Positions 7,621 to 16,254 of a stretch of 64,000 nt of DNA are shown here, piece after piece. This DNA comes from Minicystis rosea (lineage in GTDB: Bacteria; Myxococcota_A; Polyangia; Polyangiales; Polyangiaceae). A model generated the notes under the pieces. That model ran no database searches. It was not told the origin of the DNA and worked only from the letters and a program-made list of their open reading frames with translations. The stretch covers positions 14,771,501 through 14,835,500 of the forward strand of contig CP016211.1 in assembly GCA_001931535.1 (NCBI GenBank), written 5' to 3'. Numbering within the stretch: the stretch's first letter is position 1; every line of letters starts with the position of its first letter. Position numbers and translations under genes: made by a program.

Positions 7621-9522
7621 ATGGCCACCGTCTCGCCGGTCAGCGTCAAAGCAGGTCACCACCACGGCGTCTCGTGGGCGCTGATGCTGGGCGCGCTCGG
7701 TGTCGTCTACGGCGACATCGGGACCAGCCCGCTCTACGCGATGAAGGAGTGCTTCAGCACCGACAGCCCGCACCACATCGCGGCGACGTCGGGGAACGTG
7801 CTCGGCATCCTCTCGCTGATCTTCTGGTCGCTGATGCTGGTGGTGACGCTGAAGTACCTCGTCTTCATCATGCGCGCGGACAACGAGGGGAAGGGCGGGA
7901 TCCTGGCGCTCCTCGCGCTCCTGCCGCAGAAGGGGATCGGCGTCGCGCAGGGCGCGCTCGTGCTGCTCGTGCTCTTCGGCGCGTCGCTGCTCAGCGGTGA
8001 GGGCGTGATCACGCCCGCGATCTCGGTGCTCTCCGCGGTCGAGGGTTTGGAGATCGCGACCTCGCGTCTCCAGCCGGTGGTGCTGCCGCTGACGTGCGCC
8101 ATCCTGGTGGCGCTCTTCGCCATCCAGCGGCGGGGGACGGGCGGGATCGGGGTGGTCTTCGGGCCCATCACGCTGCTCTGGTTCGTGATGATCGCGGCGC
8201 TCGGGGTCCACCAGATCGTGCACAACCCGAGCGTGCTCGCGGCCGTCGATCCGCGTCACGCGGTGCGCTTCTTCGTGATCAACAAGGGCCACGGGTTCTT
8301 GATGCTGGGCGGCGTGGTGCTGGCCATCACCGGCGTCGAGGCGCTGTATGCGGACATGGGCCACTTCGGCCTCGGCGCCATTCGGCGCACGTGGCTCGCC
8401 GTGGTGTGGCCGGCGCTGCTGCTCAACTACTTCGGGCAAGGCGCGCTCCTGCTCGCGCATCCGGAGGCGGCCAAGAGCCCGTTTTATGCGCTCGTGCCGA
8501 GCTGGGGGATGATCCCGGTGGTGGTGATCGCGACCGCGGCCACGGTGGTGGCCTCGCAGGCGTTGATCTCCGGCGTGTTCTCGCTCGTGCAACAGGCGGT
8601 GCAGCTCGGCTTCTTCCCGCGCGTCACCATCGTGCACACCTCCAAGGACGCCGAAGGGCAGATTTACGTACCCGAGGTCAACTACGGGCTCCTCACGGCC
8701 TGCCTGATTCTGGTGCTCATGTTCCGGAGCTCGACGGCGCTCGCGGCGGCGTACGGCATCGCGGTCACCGGGACGATGTCGATTACATCCATCGTCTATT
8801 ACGTGGTGGTGACACGCGCGTGGGGCTGGTCCGCGTGGAAGGCCATGCCGCTCGTGCTCCTGTTCCTCTTGGTCGATCTCTCGTTCTTCGGGGCGAACGC
8901 GGCGAAGTTCTTCGACGGCGGTTGGTTCCCCATCGCCATGGGGCTCGGCCTCTTCACGGTGATGACGACGTGGAAGCGCGGGCGGCAGGAGCTGGCCGCC
9001 GCGTTCCTGCAAGGCGTGCTCCCGCTCGACATGTTCCTCGAGGACGTGGAGCGCGTGAAGCCGCCGCGGGTGAAGGGGACAGCGGTGTTCATGTCCTCGA
9101 ACCCCAATGGAACACCGATGGTGCTCCTCCACCATTTCAAGCACAACAAGGTGCTGCACGAGCAGGTCATCCTGCTATCCGTGCTGGGTGAGCAGGTGCC
9201 CGAGGTGCCCATCGAGCGCCGCGTGACGATGGAGCCGCTCGGTCAAGGCTTCTTCCGCGTGACGGCCCGATACGGCTTCATGCAGCAGCCCAACGTGCCT
9301 CGTGTCCTCGAGATGTGCCGCAGCGCCGAGCTCAAGATCGATCTCGGCGACACCAGCTATTATCTCGGCCGCGAGACGCTGCTCTCCACCGGTCGATCGA
9401 GCATGTCGCGCTGGCGAAAGGGGCTCTTCGCCTTCATCTCGCGCAACGCGCGGCCGGCGACGGCGTACTTCGGATTGCCGCCCAACCGGGTCGTGGAGCT
9501 CGGGATGCAAATCGATCTTTGA
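7621..9522 (+). CDS. kup: Kup/Trk-type low-affinity potassium uptake protein
   Basis: The 633-residue protein matches the KUP/HAK/KT family in length and order. The first membrane helix carries GALGVVYGDIGTSPLYA, the family's hallmark, with about twelve transmembrane helices up to roughly residue 450. A cytosolic C-terminal domain of about 180 residues follows, including GTAVFMSSNPNGTP and the late FGLPPNRVVELG, both typical of Kup. The family imports potassium, probably with protons, across the inner membrane. The gene is monocistronic or heads a short unit with the small membrane protein at 9561. The ATG at 7621 lacks a good Shine-Dalgarno but gives the family start. On the opposite strand lies a long open frame that is only its shadow. 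Confidence 0.95.
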   Translation: MATVSPVSVKAGHHHGVSWALMLGALGVVYGDIGTSPLYAMKECFSTDSPHHIAATSGNVLGILSLIFWSLMLVVTLKYLVFIMRADNEGKGGILALLALLPQKGIGVAQGALVLLVLFGASLLSGEGVITPAISVLSAVEGLEIATSRLQPVVLPLTCAILVALFAIQRRGTGGIGVVFGPITLLWFVMIAALGVHQIVHNPSVLAAVDPRHAVRFFVINKGHGFLMLGGVVLAITGVEALYADMGHFGLGAIRRTWLAVVWPALLLNYFGQGALLLAHPEAAKSPFYALVPSWGMIPVVVIATAATVVASQALISGVFSLVQQAVQLGFFPRVTIVHTSKDAEGQIYVPEVNYGLLTACLILVLMFRSSTALAAAYGIAVTGTMSITSIVYYVVVTRAWGWSAWKAMPLVLLFLLVDLSFFGANAAKFFDGGWFPIAMGLGLFTVMTTWKRGRQELAAAFLQGVLPLDMFLEDVERVKPPRVKGTAVFMSSNPNGTPMVLLHHFKHNKVLHEQVILLSVLGEQVPEVPIERRVTMEPLGQGFFRVTARYGFMQQPNVPRVLEMCRSAELKIDLGDTSYYLGRETLLSTGRSSMSRWRKGLFAFISRNARPATAYFGLPPNRVVELGMQIDL

Positions 9523-9560
9523 GCTCGATTCCAGAGGATGAACGAGAGGCGAGGTGTTGC

Positions 9561-9971
9561 ATGAACGAGGGTGGAAGGGCCATGTCACGAGGACGCGAAT
9601 CGACCTCTCTCGGCCCGGTGGTCGTCCACGGTGGGCCTTATCGGCTCACGCCCGCGAGCCCCGAGACGGTGGCTCGTCTCGATGAGGCGCGCTCGGCGGC
9701 GCTCGGGGCTCGGCGCGTCGCGACGCGCGCGCAGCGAAGGCTCACCTGGCTCGCGGCCGGGGGCTACCTCGCCGCGGCGCTGGCGGCGACGCCGAGCGAA
9801 GGCGATCGCTCGGGTCGATCACGCACGGCCGCATGGACGTGCATGGCGGCGGGCGCCACGTACGCGCTGTTCCTCGCTGGACGCGCCGGCGGTCGCGCGC
9901 ACGATCTCGAGGCCGAGATCGCAGGGATCGACCAGCTCGCCGAGGCCCTGTCCCGTACGCCGCGCGCGTGA
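9561..9971 (+). CDS. Small predicted membrane protein
   Basis: The 136-residue product is unassigned. After a polar N-terminal region with an Arg-rich helix come two hydrophobic segments (LTWLAAGGYLAAALAA and WTCMAAGATYALFLAG), separated by a short polar loop, then a C-terminal acidic helix. This suggests a two-helix inner-membrane protein. GAGG lies 6 nt before the ATG at 9561, so this start is preferred over the ATG at 9582. It follows kup by 38 nt and may be co-transcribed with it. Its stop touches the stop of the convergent LysR gene at 9972. Confidence 0.65.
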   Translation: MNEGGRAMSRGRESTSLGPVVVHGGPYRLTPASPETVARLDEARSAALGARRVATRAQRRLTWLAAGGYLAAALAATPSEGDRSGRSRTAAWTCMAAGATYALFLAGRAGGRAHDLEAEIAGIDQLAEALSRTPRA

Positions 9972-10850
9972 CTACTTCGATCGACGATCGCGAACGGAGG
10001 TGACGAGCGCCTCCACGAGCTGGGCAGCCGGGCCTTCGGCGGCGGCGCCGCGGCGGCGAAGGACGTGATAGCGCTGTCGCGGGAGATCGGGAATCGGGCG
10101 GGCCACGAGCCCATCGGGGATGCGACAGCAGGCGTTGACCACGGCGAGGCCGACCCCGAGCTCCACGAATCGCAGCATCAACGGCCAGCCGTTGGCCTCG
10201 ACGGCGACCTCCCAAGGGACGGCGGCGTCGCGGAGCGCCCTCGTGATCAACGCGCGTTGCGGGCGCTCGGCGCCGGCGACGACGAGGCGGGCGCCCGCGA
10301 GATCGGGGAGGCGAATGGTGCGCTTCTTCGCGAGCGGATGCGCGGCTGGAACGACGAGGACCTGCGCGACCTCGGTGAGCGGACGCACGTCGAGATCCTC
10401 GGGGAGGACATCGAGCGCGGCCACGCCGACGTGCGCCTCGCCGCCGCGCACGGCGTCGAGCGTGCCTTCGCGATCGCGGGTGAGCAGCGAGAGCGGCGCG
10501 CTCCCGCTCGCGAGGAAGGCCGAGATGCCCTCGCCGACGAGATAGAGATAAGCACCCTCGCCTGCGCAGAGGACGACGGGCGCGCGCTGCGATCCGGCGT
10601 GCAGCTCGGCGACCAGATCGTTCGTGCGGCCGAGGAGATCGCGACCGAACGCGGCCACGCGGCGGCCGTCGGCGGTGAGCTCGAGCTTCTGACCGCGCCG
10701 CTGATAGAGCGGGACGCCGAGCGCTTCACCGAGCTTCTGGACCTGGACGTGCAGCGCGGGCTGGGAGAGGTGCAGCGCCGCGGCCGCGCGGGTGAAATTG
10801 GTGTGCTCGGCGAACGCGACGAACGCTTCGAGCCACTCGAGCTTGAGCAT
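9972..10850 (-). CDS. LysR family transcriptional regulator
   Basis: The 292-residue protein has the standard LysR layout. The N-terminal winged helix-turn-helix carries FTRAAAALHLSQPALHVQVQ and LGVPLYQRRGQKLELTADG. The rest is a type-2 periplasmic-binding-like co-inducer domain with LLTRDREGTLDAVRGGEAHVG and LVVPAAHPLAKK. The first residues are MLKLEWLEAFVAFAE, as in many LysR proteins. It acts in the cytosol as a DNA-binding activator or repressor. Its promoter region (10851-11028) is shared with divergent kptA, a usual position for a LysR target, but no T-N11-A motif was identified with confidence. The inducer is unknown. Confidence 0.92.
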   Translation of the reverse strand: MLKLEWLEAFVAFAEHTNFTRAAAALHLSQPALHVQVQKLGEALGVPLYQRRGQKLELTADGRRVAAFGRDLLGRTNDLVAELHAGSQRAPVVLCAGEGAYLYLVGEGISAFLASGSAPLSLLTRDREGTLDAVRGGEAHVGVAALDVLPEDLDVRPLTEVAQVLVVPAAHPLAKKRTIRLPDLAGARLVVAGAERPQRALITRALRDAAVPWEVAVEANGWPLMLRFVELGVGLAVVNACCRIPDGLVARPIPDLPRQRYHVLRRRGAAAEGPAAQLVEALVTSVRDRRSK

Positions 10851-11028
10851 CGCGGAGAGGCTATCGCGATTCGTGATGGCTCATCCAAACATGCAAGTTC
10901 CGCGGTGCATTCGGCGCGGTTAATCTCCCGGCATCGGACGCGACGCCTCGGGGGCGGAGGACGCCGAGCGGGCTCACCTGCTCGGCGCGCGCCGACACGA
11001 TACATTGGCTTTCTCGACGGAGAGACGT

Positions 11029-11655
11029 ATGAGCAATCGAAATGGAAACCGGGCGAGCCACAAGCTCTCCTGGCTCCTCCGGCACGGCGCCGAAGAGGCG
11101 GGGCTCGACATGGATGCGGCCGGCTGGGCCGAGATCGCCGACGTGCTGCGGGTCTTGCGGATGTCGCGGGCCGCGCTCGAACAGGCGGTGATCGAGAACG
11201 AGAAGGCGCGGTACGAGGTGCGCGGCGGGCGCATCCGTGCCTGTCAGGGCCACTCGCGCGCCGGGATGCCGGTGACGCTCGCGGCGCTGGAGGATTCGTG
11301 GACGCCGTTCACCGGCGACGCGCCGGTGTGGCACGGGACGCGGATCGCGGCGCTCTCGGGGATCGCACGTGAGGGCATCCTCGCGGGCGATCGGACGCAC
11401 GTGCACCTCGCCGCGTCGCTCGACAGCGTCGTGGGCAAGCGCGGCAACGTGGATGTGATGCTGGAGGTGTCGCCCGATCGCCTCGCGGCGCTCGGACACC
11501 GGCTCTTCGTCAGCCCGAACGGGGTGATCCTGGCTCGCTGGGTCCCGCCGCCGGCCATCGTCGGTCTGCGTTGCGTGACGGATCGGGCGCGCCGCCAGAG
11601 CGACGGGCTCCGCGCGGTGCTCGGGCTCGGCGGCGAGGCCGCCGCGCCGCTGTGA
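11029..11655 (+). CDS. kptA: RNA 2'-phosphotransferase (KptA/Tpt1 family)
   Basis: The 208-residue product carries the Tpt1/KptA motifs in order: LSWLLRHGAEEAGL, the winged-helix part DAAGWAEIADVLRV, VWHGTR, THVHLAASLD and FVSPNGVILA. Tpt1 enzymes remove an internal RNA 2'-phosphate using NAD+, giving ADP-ribose 1'',2''-cyclic phosphate. In eukaryotes this ends tRNA splicing; the role in bacteria is not established. The ATG at 11029 has GGAG about 7 nt upstream and is preferred over the upstream start at 11005. It is divergent from the LysR gene and followed by two strong stem-loops. Confidence 0.92.
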   Translation: MSNRNGNRASHKLSWLLRHGAEEAGLDMDAAGWAEIADVLRVLRMSRAALEQAVIENEKARYEVRGGRIRACQGHSRAGMPVTLAALEDSWTPFTGDAPVWHGTRIAALSGIAREGILAGDRTHVHLAASLDSVVGKRGNVDVMLEVSPDRLAALGHRLFVSPNGVILARWVPPPAIVGLRCVTDRARRQSDGLRAVLGLGGEAAAPL

Positions 11656-11693
11656 GAATCGGGATCGCGCAGGCCGAAGAGCCCGATTCTCAC
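11652..11693 (+). terminator. Stem-loop at the end of kptA (12-bp perfect arms)
   Basis: GTGAGAATCGGG (11652-11663) pairs perfectly with CCCGATTCTCAC (11682-11693) across an 18-nt spacer. The left arm contains the kptA stop codon (11653-11655). There is no U-tract, as is common in very GC-rich genomes. It is probably a terminator or 3'-end stabiliser. Confidence 0.6.
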
Positions 11694-11701
11694 GCACGAT
11701 T

Positions 11702-11741
11702 GACCATTTCGACGCGGCGCTCAACGGCTCTCGAAATGGTC
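11702..11741 (+). terminator. Second stem-loop downstream of kptA (11-bp perfect arms)
   Basis: GACCATTTCGA (11702-11712) pairs perfectly with TCGAAATGGTC (11731-11741) across another 18-nt spacer. It lies between convergent kptA and the PpiC gene and could serve transcripts from either side. Confidence 0.5.
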
Positions 11742-11809
11742 ATCATGGTTGCCTCGAGGGGGCGGCGGAGATCGAGAGTCGTCCGCGCGCCCGCCGTCGC
11801 CGGCTGTCG

Positions 11810-12352
11810 TCAGTGCGTGCGCTTGATGATGTGGAAGCCGCGGGGCGTCTCCACCACGTCCGAAATCTCGCCGACCTTGAGCGCGAATGTCGCCGTCGAG
11901 AAGGGCCCGGGCATGGCGTTCTTCTCGAAATTGCCAATGGCCCCGCCGATGTTCTTCGAATTGGCGTCGTCGGAATACTTCTTCGCCGCCTCTTCGAAGG
12001 GCATCTTGTCCTTCTTGATCTTGCGGAGCGCTTCTTCGGCGCGTCGTTTCGCCTCTTCCTTGGAGCGCGTCACCGTCTTGTCCGCGAGCTCGGCGCCCTT
12101 GTAGCTGACGAGGATCTGCGAGGCGCCCGCGATCTCGCGATCGGGGGCCACGGGCGTGGCGCTCCCCGCCGGCGCTTCACCGGAGGGCTGCGTCGTGGGG
12201 GCGGCGCTCGCGGTCGTGGTGGCGCTCGGGGGAGCGCTGGTGACGCTGGTCGACGTGGTGCCGGCCGGCTGCGATCCCTTGTTCTGATCGCAGCCGAGAA
12301 CGGAGAGCGAGACCAGCGTCAGCGCCACGGCGCGGGGCGACCAGTTCAGCAT
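11810..12352 (-). CDS. PpiC/parvulin-type peptidyl-prolyl isomerase lipoprotein
   Basis: The 180-residue product starts with a lipoprotein signal (SLSVLGC, acylated Cys at about residue 21). A Ser/Thr/Ala/Pro-rich linker of about 60 residues follows. The C-terminal 100 residues are a parvulin domain: ASQILVSYKGAE, AEEALRKIKKDKMPFEEAAK, YSDDANSKNIGGAIGNFEK and ETPRGFHIIKR are the family's conserved blocks. It should act in the periplasm or on a membrane surface to isomerise prolyl bonds of exported proteins. The ATG at 12352 was chosen because the signal peptide starts there; AAAGG lies a few bases upstream. The longer frame upstream has no matching character. Confidence 0.9.
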   Translation of the reverse strand: MLNWSPRAVALTLVSLSVLGCDQNKGSQPAGTTSTSVTSAPPSATTTASAAPTTQPSGEAPAGSATPVAPDREIAGASQILVSYKGAELADKTVTRSKEEAKRRAEEALRKIKKDKMPFEEAAKKYSDDANSKNIGGAIGNFEKNAMPGPFSTATFALKVGEISDVVETPRGFHIIKRTH

Positions 12353-12551
12353 GGCGGCCTTTCTGTCGGAGCCTCGGTGCGCCGTCAACGCCCGTCTTCG
12401 CGGCGCGGCCCGCTCGCCGTCGCCCGCTCTCGACCTCCGTAGTTGCTGAGCCCGGGCCGGCGGAGCTACGCTCGCGTCCGGCTCGCCAGCGGGCGGGTGA
12501 GGGAGGGGAAGGCGGGTGAAGCACAACGAGAGCATTGGTCGGCCATTACGA

Positions 12552-12634
12552 GGCCCCGTGGCGGAACGGTAGACGCGGCGGATTTAAAATCCGTTGCTCG
12601 TGAGAGCGTGTCGGTTCGAGCCCGACCGGGGCTA
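12552..12634 (+). tRNA. tRNA-Leu (anticodon TAA)
   Basis: The cloverleaf can be drawn. The acceptor GGCCCCG pairs with CGGGGCT (first pair G-U), and A73 is the discriminator. T8 and G9 precede a D-arm ending in GGTAGACGC. The anticodon stem GCGGA/TCCGT holds the loop TTTAAAA with anticodon TAA. A class II variable arm GCTC-gtga-GAGC follows, and the T-arm is GTCGG-TTCGAGC-CCGAC. No CCA is encoded. It reads UUA, a very rare codon in such a genome. Confidence 0.95.
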
Positions 12635-12780
12635 CTGCTTTGATCCTCGCGGATGCACGTGCTGGAAGCAGCGCTGTCCGATCGAGCGCTTCGTCTCGTG
12701 GGTCCACGTTTGGGGCCACGGCGAAGTCGATGGCGGCGAGCTCGAAAGCCATGTCGTGAGACCCAGCGTGCGAGCGGCGC

Positions 12781-12809
12781 GTGCAGGCCCGAGAGCGGAG
12801 GGCCTGCAC
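12781..12809. repeat. Perfect 10-bp inverted repeat
   Basis: GTGCAGGCCC (12781-12790) and GGGCCTGCAC (12800-12809) flank a 9-nt loop. It lies 147 nt behind the tRNA and has no U-tract. It may end the tRNA transcript. Confidence 0.45.
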
Positions 12810-13130
12810 CGCGAGCTGCTTCGTCAGGGGCTCGTTCGAGCAGCGATGTCGTCATCGCTCTTTCGACGATGTCGAGGAGCCGGACCGCGAGCGCGTTCTG
12901 GTTGCTTGGCTGCCGAGATGCGCTGTTGCTCGGTGGGTGATGAAGCTTGGATTCGCGCGCTGCGCTGGTGAGGTGATCCCTATTGGACGATCGTCAACAG
13001 CGCTCGTCGCGAGGTGATGTGGCTCGATGCGGTGAGCGCTTCGGGCGGGCGTCGTGTGCTGGGTCGGCCTCGACCGCCGGCATGCGTTTCGGCGAGATGC
13101 GGGGTGTGAGCGACATGCACGCGCGGCGTG

Positions 13131-13156
13131 GGCTCGCCGCACATGGGCGGCGAGCC
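13131..13156 (-). terminator. Hairpin behind the membrane protein gene
   Basis: GGCTCGCCGC (13131-13140) and GCGGCGAGCC (13147-13156) are perfect complements around a 6-nt loop, 14 nt beyond the stop of the minus-strand gene at 13171. Position fits a factor-independent-like terminator without a U-tract. Confidence 0.5.
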
Positions 13157-13170
13157 GGCGGCGTCGTGGA

Positions 13171-14019
13171 TCAAGGCGTCGTGCGCGCGGGGCGAAGCGT
13201 GGTGATGTGGAAGGGCTCGCTGCCGCTCTCGAGCTCGCGCTCGGCGACGCGGCGGGTGCGGTGCAGAATGGAAGCGGCGCCGGCCATGGCCAAGGCACCG
13301 GAGACGAGCCAGGTGCCGAACCAGAGCCACATGTAGCCCGCGGCCCAGTTGATGAGCGTGTCGAGCGCGCCGCGCGCCTGGATGGCGGCCTGCTGCGCGC
13401 CGCTCTGGACCTGCGCGGACTTCGGGCCTTCGCCGCGGAGGATCTGCTGGAGATCGCTGCGCGCGCTGGACACCATCGAGGCGGCTTCGGTGCGCGAATA
13501 GCCGAGCGATTCGAGCAGGCCCATGGCCTTTTGATCGAGGCCCACCGTGCCGCCGGCGGCGCCGCCCACGGCCGAGCCGGCCGACTGCACGGCGGCGCTC
13601 GTCGTGGCGGTGACCACCTGCGTGGCCGTGCGCGCCGCGCCCGAGAGGAGACTTGCGTGCAGGAACGCCGAGAACAGGAAGGCGACGGCCCACGCGAGGA
13701 AGCCGTGCGCGACGCTGATGGAACGGCGCGGGTTGCCCGGTAGGTAACCGGCCACCATGCCTGCGATGTACGCGCCGATGAGCGTGGTCACCACGGAGGT
13801 GACCATGCTGGCGATCAAGGCTCCCCTGAGCGAGCCCACGCTCGCCGAGGTGGCCGACAGGATGATCGCCATGCAAAGCGCCCAGACGAGGAGGGAGACG
13901 GCGAGCAGCGTGAGCGCGCCCGCGAGGATCGAGCCCCAGCTCACCTGGAGGCGCGAGAGGGGTTGGGCATAGGTCGCGACGGGCCGTTCTTCAGCGATGA
14001 TCTCTTCGGTTCTTGCCAT
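13171..14019 (-). CDS. Predicted multi-pass membrane protein
   Basis: The 282-residue product is unassigned. Hydrophobic segments include SWGSILAGALTLLAVSLLVW, a long segment around VTTLIGAYIAGMVAGYL, AHGFLAWAVAFLFSAFLHAS, and a last one around WLWFGTWLVSGALAMAGAA. Between the third and fourth lies a polar, Ala/Gly/Ser-rich region with QSAGSAVGGAAGGTVG. The arrangement resembles small glycine-zipper or permease-like proteins, but no family is certain. The ATG at 14019 (MARTEEIIAEERPVATYAQP) was chosen; an upstream ATG at 14073 would add an Arg-rich, probably untranslated, extension. It lies 57 nt behind the repeat-protein gene at 14077 and may be in one operon. Confidence 0.65.
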   Translation of the reverse strand: MARTEEIIAEERPVATYAQPLSRLQVSWGSILAGALTLLAVSLLVWALCMAIILSATSASVGSLRGALIASMVTSVVTTLIGAYIAGMVAGYLPGNPRRSISVAHGFLAWAVAFLFSAFLHASLLSGAARTATQVVTATTSAAVQSAGSAVGGAAGGTVGLDQKAMGLLESLGYSRTEAASMVSSARSDLQQILRGEGPKSAQVQSGAQQAAIQARGALDTLINWAAGYMWLWFGTWLVSGALAMAGAASILHRTRRVAERELESGSEPFHITTLRPARTTP

Positions 14020-14076
14020 GATCGCCCGCCGGATCAACTTCCGTACCCGGACGGGTGGGCGAGGCGATCTCAATCA

Positions 14077-15942
14077 TCACGCGGGCAGGCCGATCCCGCG
14101 GCTCTGCAGCACGTCGCGCACCGCCGCGCGCGCCGGGCCGGCGAGCTGTTTGACCTGCTCGCGCGCCAGGTCGACGAAGCGAAGGCCGCGCGCCCGCTTG
14201 AGCGCCTCCACCGCGGCCATGCGCTCCTCGGCGCCGTCGTGCTGGATGATCCCGAGGAGCAGCTCGGCCGCCTCGAAGGTGTCGATCTTCGCGAGCGCGC
14301 GCACCGCCGAGGCGCGCACCGCGGCCGACTGCGACTCGCGGTAGATGCGCGCGAGCGGATCGAAGGCGTGCGGGAAACGCAGCTCTTCGAGGGCCTTGCC
14401 GGCCTCCTGCTCGATGCTCTTGTCGGGATCGGCGAGCGCTTCGCGCAGCGTGATGAAGGTGCGTTTGTAGAGGAAGCGCGAGAGCGCTTTGACCACGGCG
14501 GCGCGCACCTCGGGCTCGGGCCGGTGGAAGAGGTGCTCGAGCGGCGAGAGGATGGTGTAGAGCTCGACGAGCGCGAGCTGCTCCGCGAGCCGCACGTACG
14601 CTTCGGCGCCGGGCGCGCGCTGGCCCGCGCCGGGCGTCGTCTCCACCGCGAGCGCGCCCAAGCGGGCCAGCATGGCGCGGCGGCGCGTGACCTCGGACCA
14701 CTGGCTCGGATCGAGCACGATGTCGGCGCATGCTTGGCTCGCGCTGCCGCCCTGCTCCCACTCGACCAGATCGACGTGCCACACCTCGGGAAAGCCCGAC
14801 TCGTGGCGCAGGTGCGCGGGCAGGGGAGACGCATCGATGGAGAGATCGACCGCGTCGCGGTAGCGGCCGCGCGCACGCGCGTAGTGCTTCACGCGCAACT
14901 CTTCGAGCGGCAGCTCGGTGAGCGCGCCGTAGACGCCGCCGACCTGCCGGTACTGCCCGGCCTCGCCCAGCGCGATGACCGCGGCGAGGAGCGCGTTCTC
15001 GGCGATCTCGGGCGGCGCGCGCCGCTTGCGCGAGGCGGTGGCCACCTCTTGCCAGAGGCGCGCCTGCGTGAGCGTGGCGAAGCTCGACACCGCGGCGAGG
15101 CCCTCTTTGCGGGCGTACACGCTCATCTCCCGCGCCAGCGTGGCGGCGGCGGCGACCTCGCCTTGCTGCTCGGCGGCGCTCACCGCCTCCTCGTACGACT
15201 GCAGCGCGTAGTAGCGCAGGTGATCCTCGCGCAGGATGCGGATCACGTTCACGTAGCCTTCGAGGACGTGCTCGAACTCCTGGCTCTCGCGGCCGACGGC
15301 GATGAGCACCTGGTAACAGTCGAAGGCGCGCTCGCGCTGACCGATGGTCTCGTAGCGATCGGCCGCCTCCTCGAGGAGGTGCACCGCGCCGACGACGGCC
15401 TCGCGCGCCGCGGCTTTGTCGCCCGTCCGCTTCGACGTTCGCGCCAAGTTGAAGCGCGCGAGGCCCGCTGCGTAGAAGTCCGATCCGGACGACGACAAGA
15501 GGTGCGAGAGGCGCGACCAGAGCGCGCGCGCCCGCACGAAATCACCACCGCGCTCGCCCGCGATGGCGGCCTGCGCCACGAGGCCCGCGGCCTCGTATTC
15601 GTCGGCGGCCTTCGCATACATGCTCTTCGCGCGCTCGCGATCCGCGTGCCGATCGGCCCAGGCGAGGTAGGTGCGCGCGCGATCGATCGGGGGCACGTGG
15701 GCGATGAGCGCGCGCTGGGATTTCTCGTTGCCCGCGTACCAGTCGAGCGTGAGCGCCGCGCGGTGGTTGCCCGTCTGCGTCAGCACGTCGCGCAGCTCGA
15801 CCGCTGCGCCCACGTAGTCTTCCTCGCGGGCGACGGTGTGCTGCAAGGCCGCAAACAGCGTGCTCTGCGCGCGGGCGAGGTCGCCCCGCGCCTTGGACGA
15901 GCGCGCCTCGTCGCGCAGCTCGTGGAGAGGCCGGGTGCTCAT
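14077..15942 (-). CDS. TPR/HEAT-like helical repeat protein
   Basis: The 621-residue protein is almost wholly helical. The first two thirds consist of TPR-like helix pairs (LHELRDEARSSKARGDLARA, YLAWADRHADRERAKSMYAK, RFNLARTSKRTGDKAAAREA). The last third contains HEAT-like units with VRAAVVKALSRFLYKRTF, ADPDKSIEQEAGKALEEL, and SAAVRASAVRALAKIDTFEA. No catalytic motif, signal peptide or membrane segment is present, so a cytosolic scaffold role is inferred. The ATG at 15942 (MSTRPLHELRDEARS) is preferred. It is divergent from the receiver-like gene at 16255. Confidence 0.75.
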   Translation of the reverse strand: MSTRPLHELRDEARSSKARGDLARAQSTLFAALQHTVAREEDYVGAAVELRDVLTQTGNHRAALTLDWYAGNEKSQRALIAHVPPIDRARTYLAWADRHADRERAKSMYAKAADEYEAAGLVAQAAIAGERGGDFVRARALWSRLSHLLSSSGSDFYAAGLARFNLARTSKRTGDKAAAREAVVGAVHLLEEAADRYETIGQRERAFDCYQVLIAVGRESQEFEHVLEGYVNVIRILREDHLRYYALQSYEEAVSAAEQQGEVAAAATLAREMSVYARKEGLAAVSSFATLTQARLWQEVATASRKRRAPPEIAENALLAAVIALGEAGQYRQVGGVYGALTELPLEELRVKHYARARGRYRDAVDLSIDASPLPAHLRHESGFPEVWHVDLVEWEQGGSASQACADIVLDPSQWSEVTRRRAMLARLGALAVETTPGAGQRAPGAEAYVRLAEQLALVELYTILSPLEHLFHRPEPEVRAAVVKALSRFLYKRTFITLREALADPDKSIEQEAGKALEELRFPHAFDPLARIYRESQSAAVRASAVRALAKIDTFEAAELLLGIIQHDGAEERMAAVEALKRARGLRFVDLAREQVKQLAGPARAAVRDVLQSRGIGLPA

Positions 15943-16254
15943 CGCCGACGGGCGTAGCACGACCGGGCCCCCGGCGACGAGGGGCGCCGCGCCGCCGAGC
16001 CCGCGGATGGCGCCCGCGCGGCGGCTACGTGGTGAGGTAGCTCAGGCCGCCGAATGGTGGCGCCGGCGCTGCGTGAATCGATTGTGGGGCCGTCGCAATC
16101 GAGTGTGCCCTGGCCGTGCCGGGCACGTGCCTGGCCTCTGGATCGGCTCGGATTGGAGACCAAGCATTGCGTTTCCCCATTTCGCGATGAAATGTAGGGT
16201 TCGAGGCATTGCCTCGGTACCATCGAATGCTCGCGAGAATGGCACGGCACCTGC
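15943..16254. other. Divergent intergenic region
   Basis: About 310 nt between the divergent genes at 15942 and 16255. It is less GC-rich towards 16150-16260. It contains short inverted repeats such as CGAGGC-att-GCCTCG near 16203-16217 and TGCCC...GGGCA near 16105. No ORF is supported; it should hold both promoters. Confidence 0.5.

Larger units (their letters stand above)
12635..13170. other. Gene-free stretch downstream of tRNA-Leu
   Basis: About 535 nt hold no ORF with coding character on either strand. Two strong inverted repeats are present (12781-12809 and 13131-13156). No repeat of the tRNA 3' end was found, so there is no direct evidence for an integrated element. Confidence 0.55.

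Noticed and set aside
6127..9159. A 1010-codon open frame on the minus strand opposite kup
   Set aside because: It is the antisense shadow of kup and its neighbours. The translation is His/Arg/Glu-rich with no domain, as expected when G/C-biased codons are read in reverse.
12546..12809. An 87-codon minus-strand frame with GLEPTRSHEQRILNPPRLPF
   Set aside because: This is the well-known spurious translation of the antisense strand of a tRNA-Leu gene, not a protein.
12552..13170. tRNA-Leu as the attachment site of an integrated element
   Set aside because: No duplicated tRNA 3' end, integrase or mobile gene was found in the window.
13963..15957. A 664-codon plus-strand frame opposite the helical repeat protein
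   Set aside because: Compositional shadow. The minus-strand frame shows real TPR/HEAT-like periodicity; this one does not.
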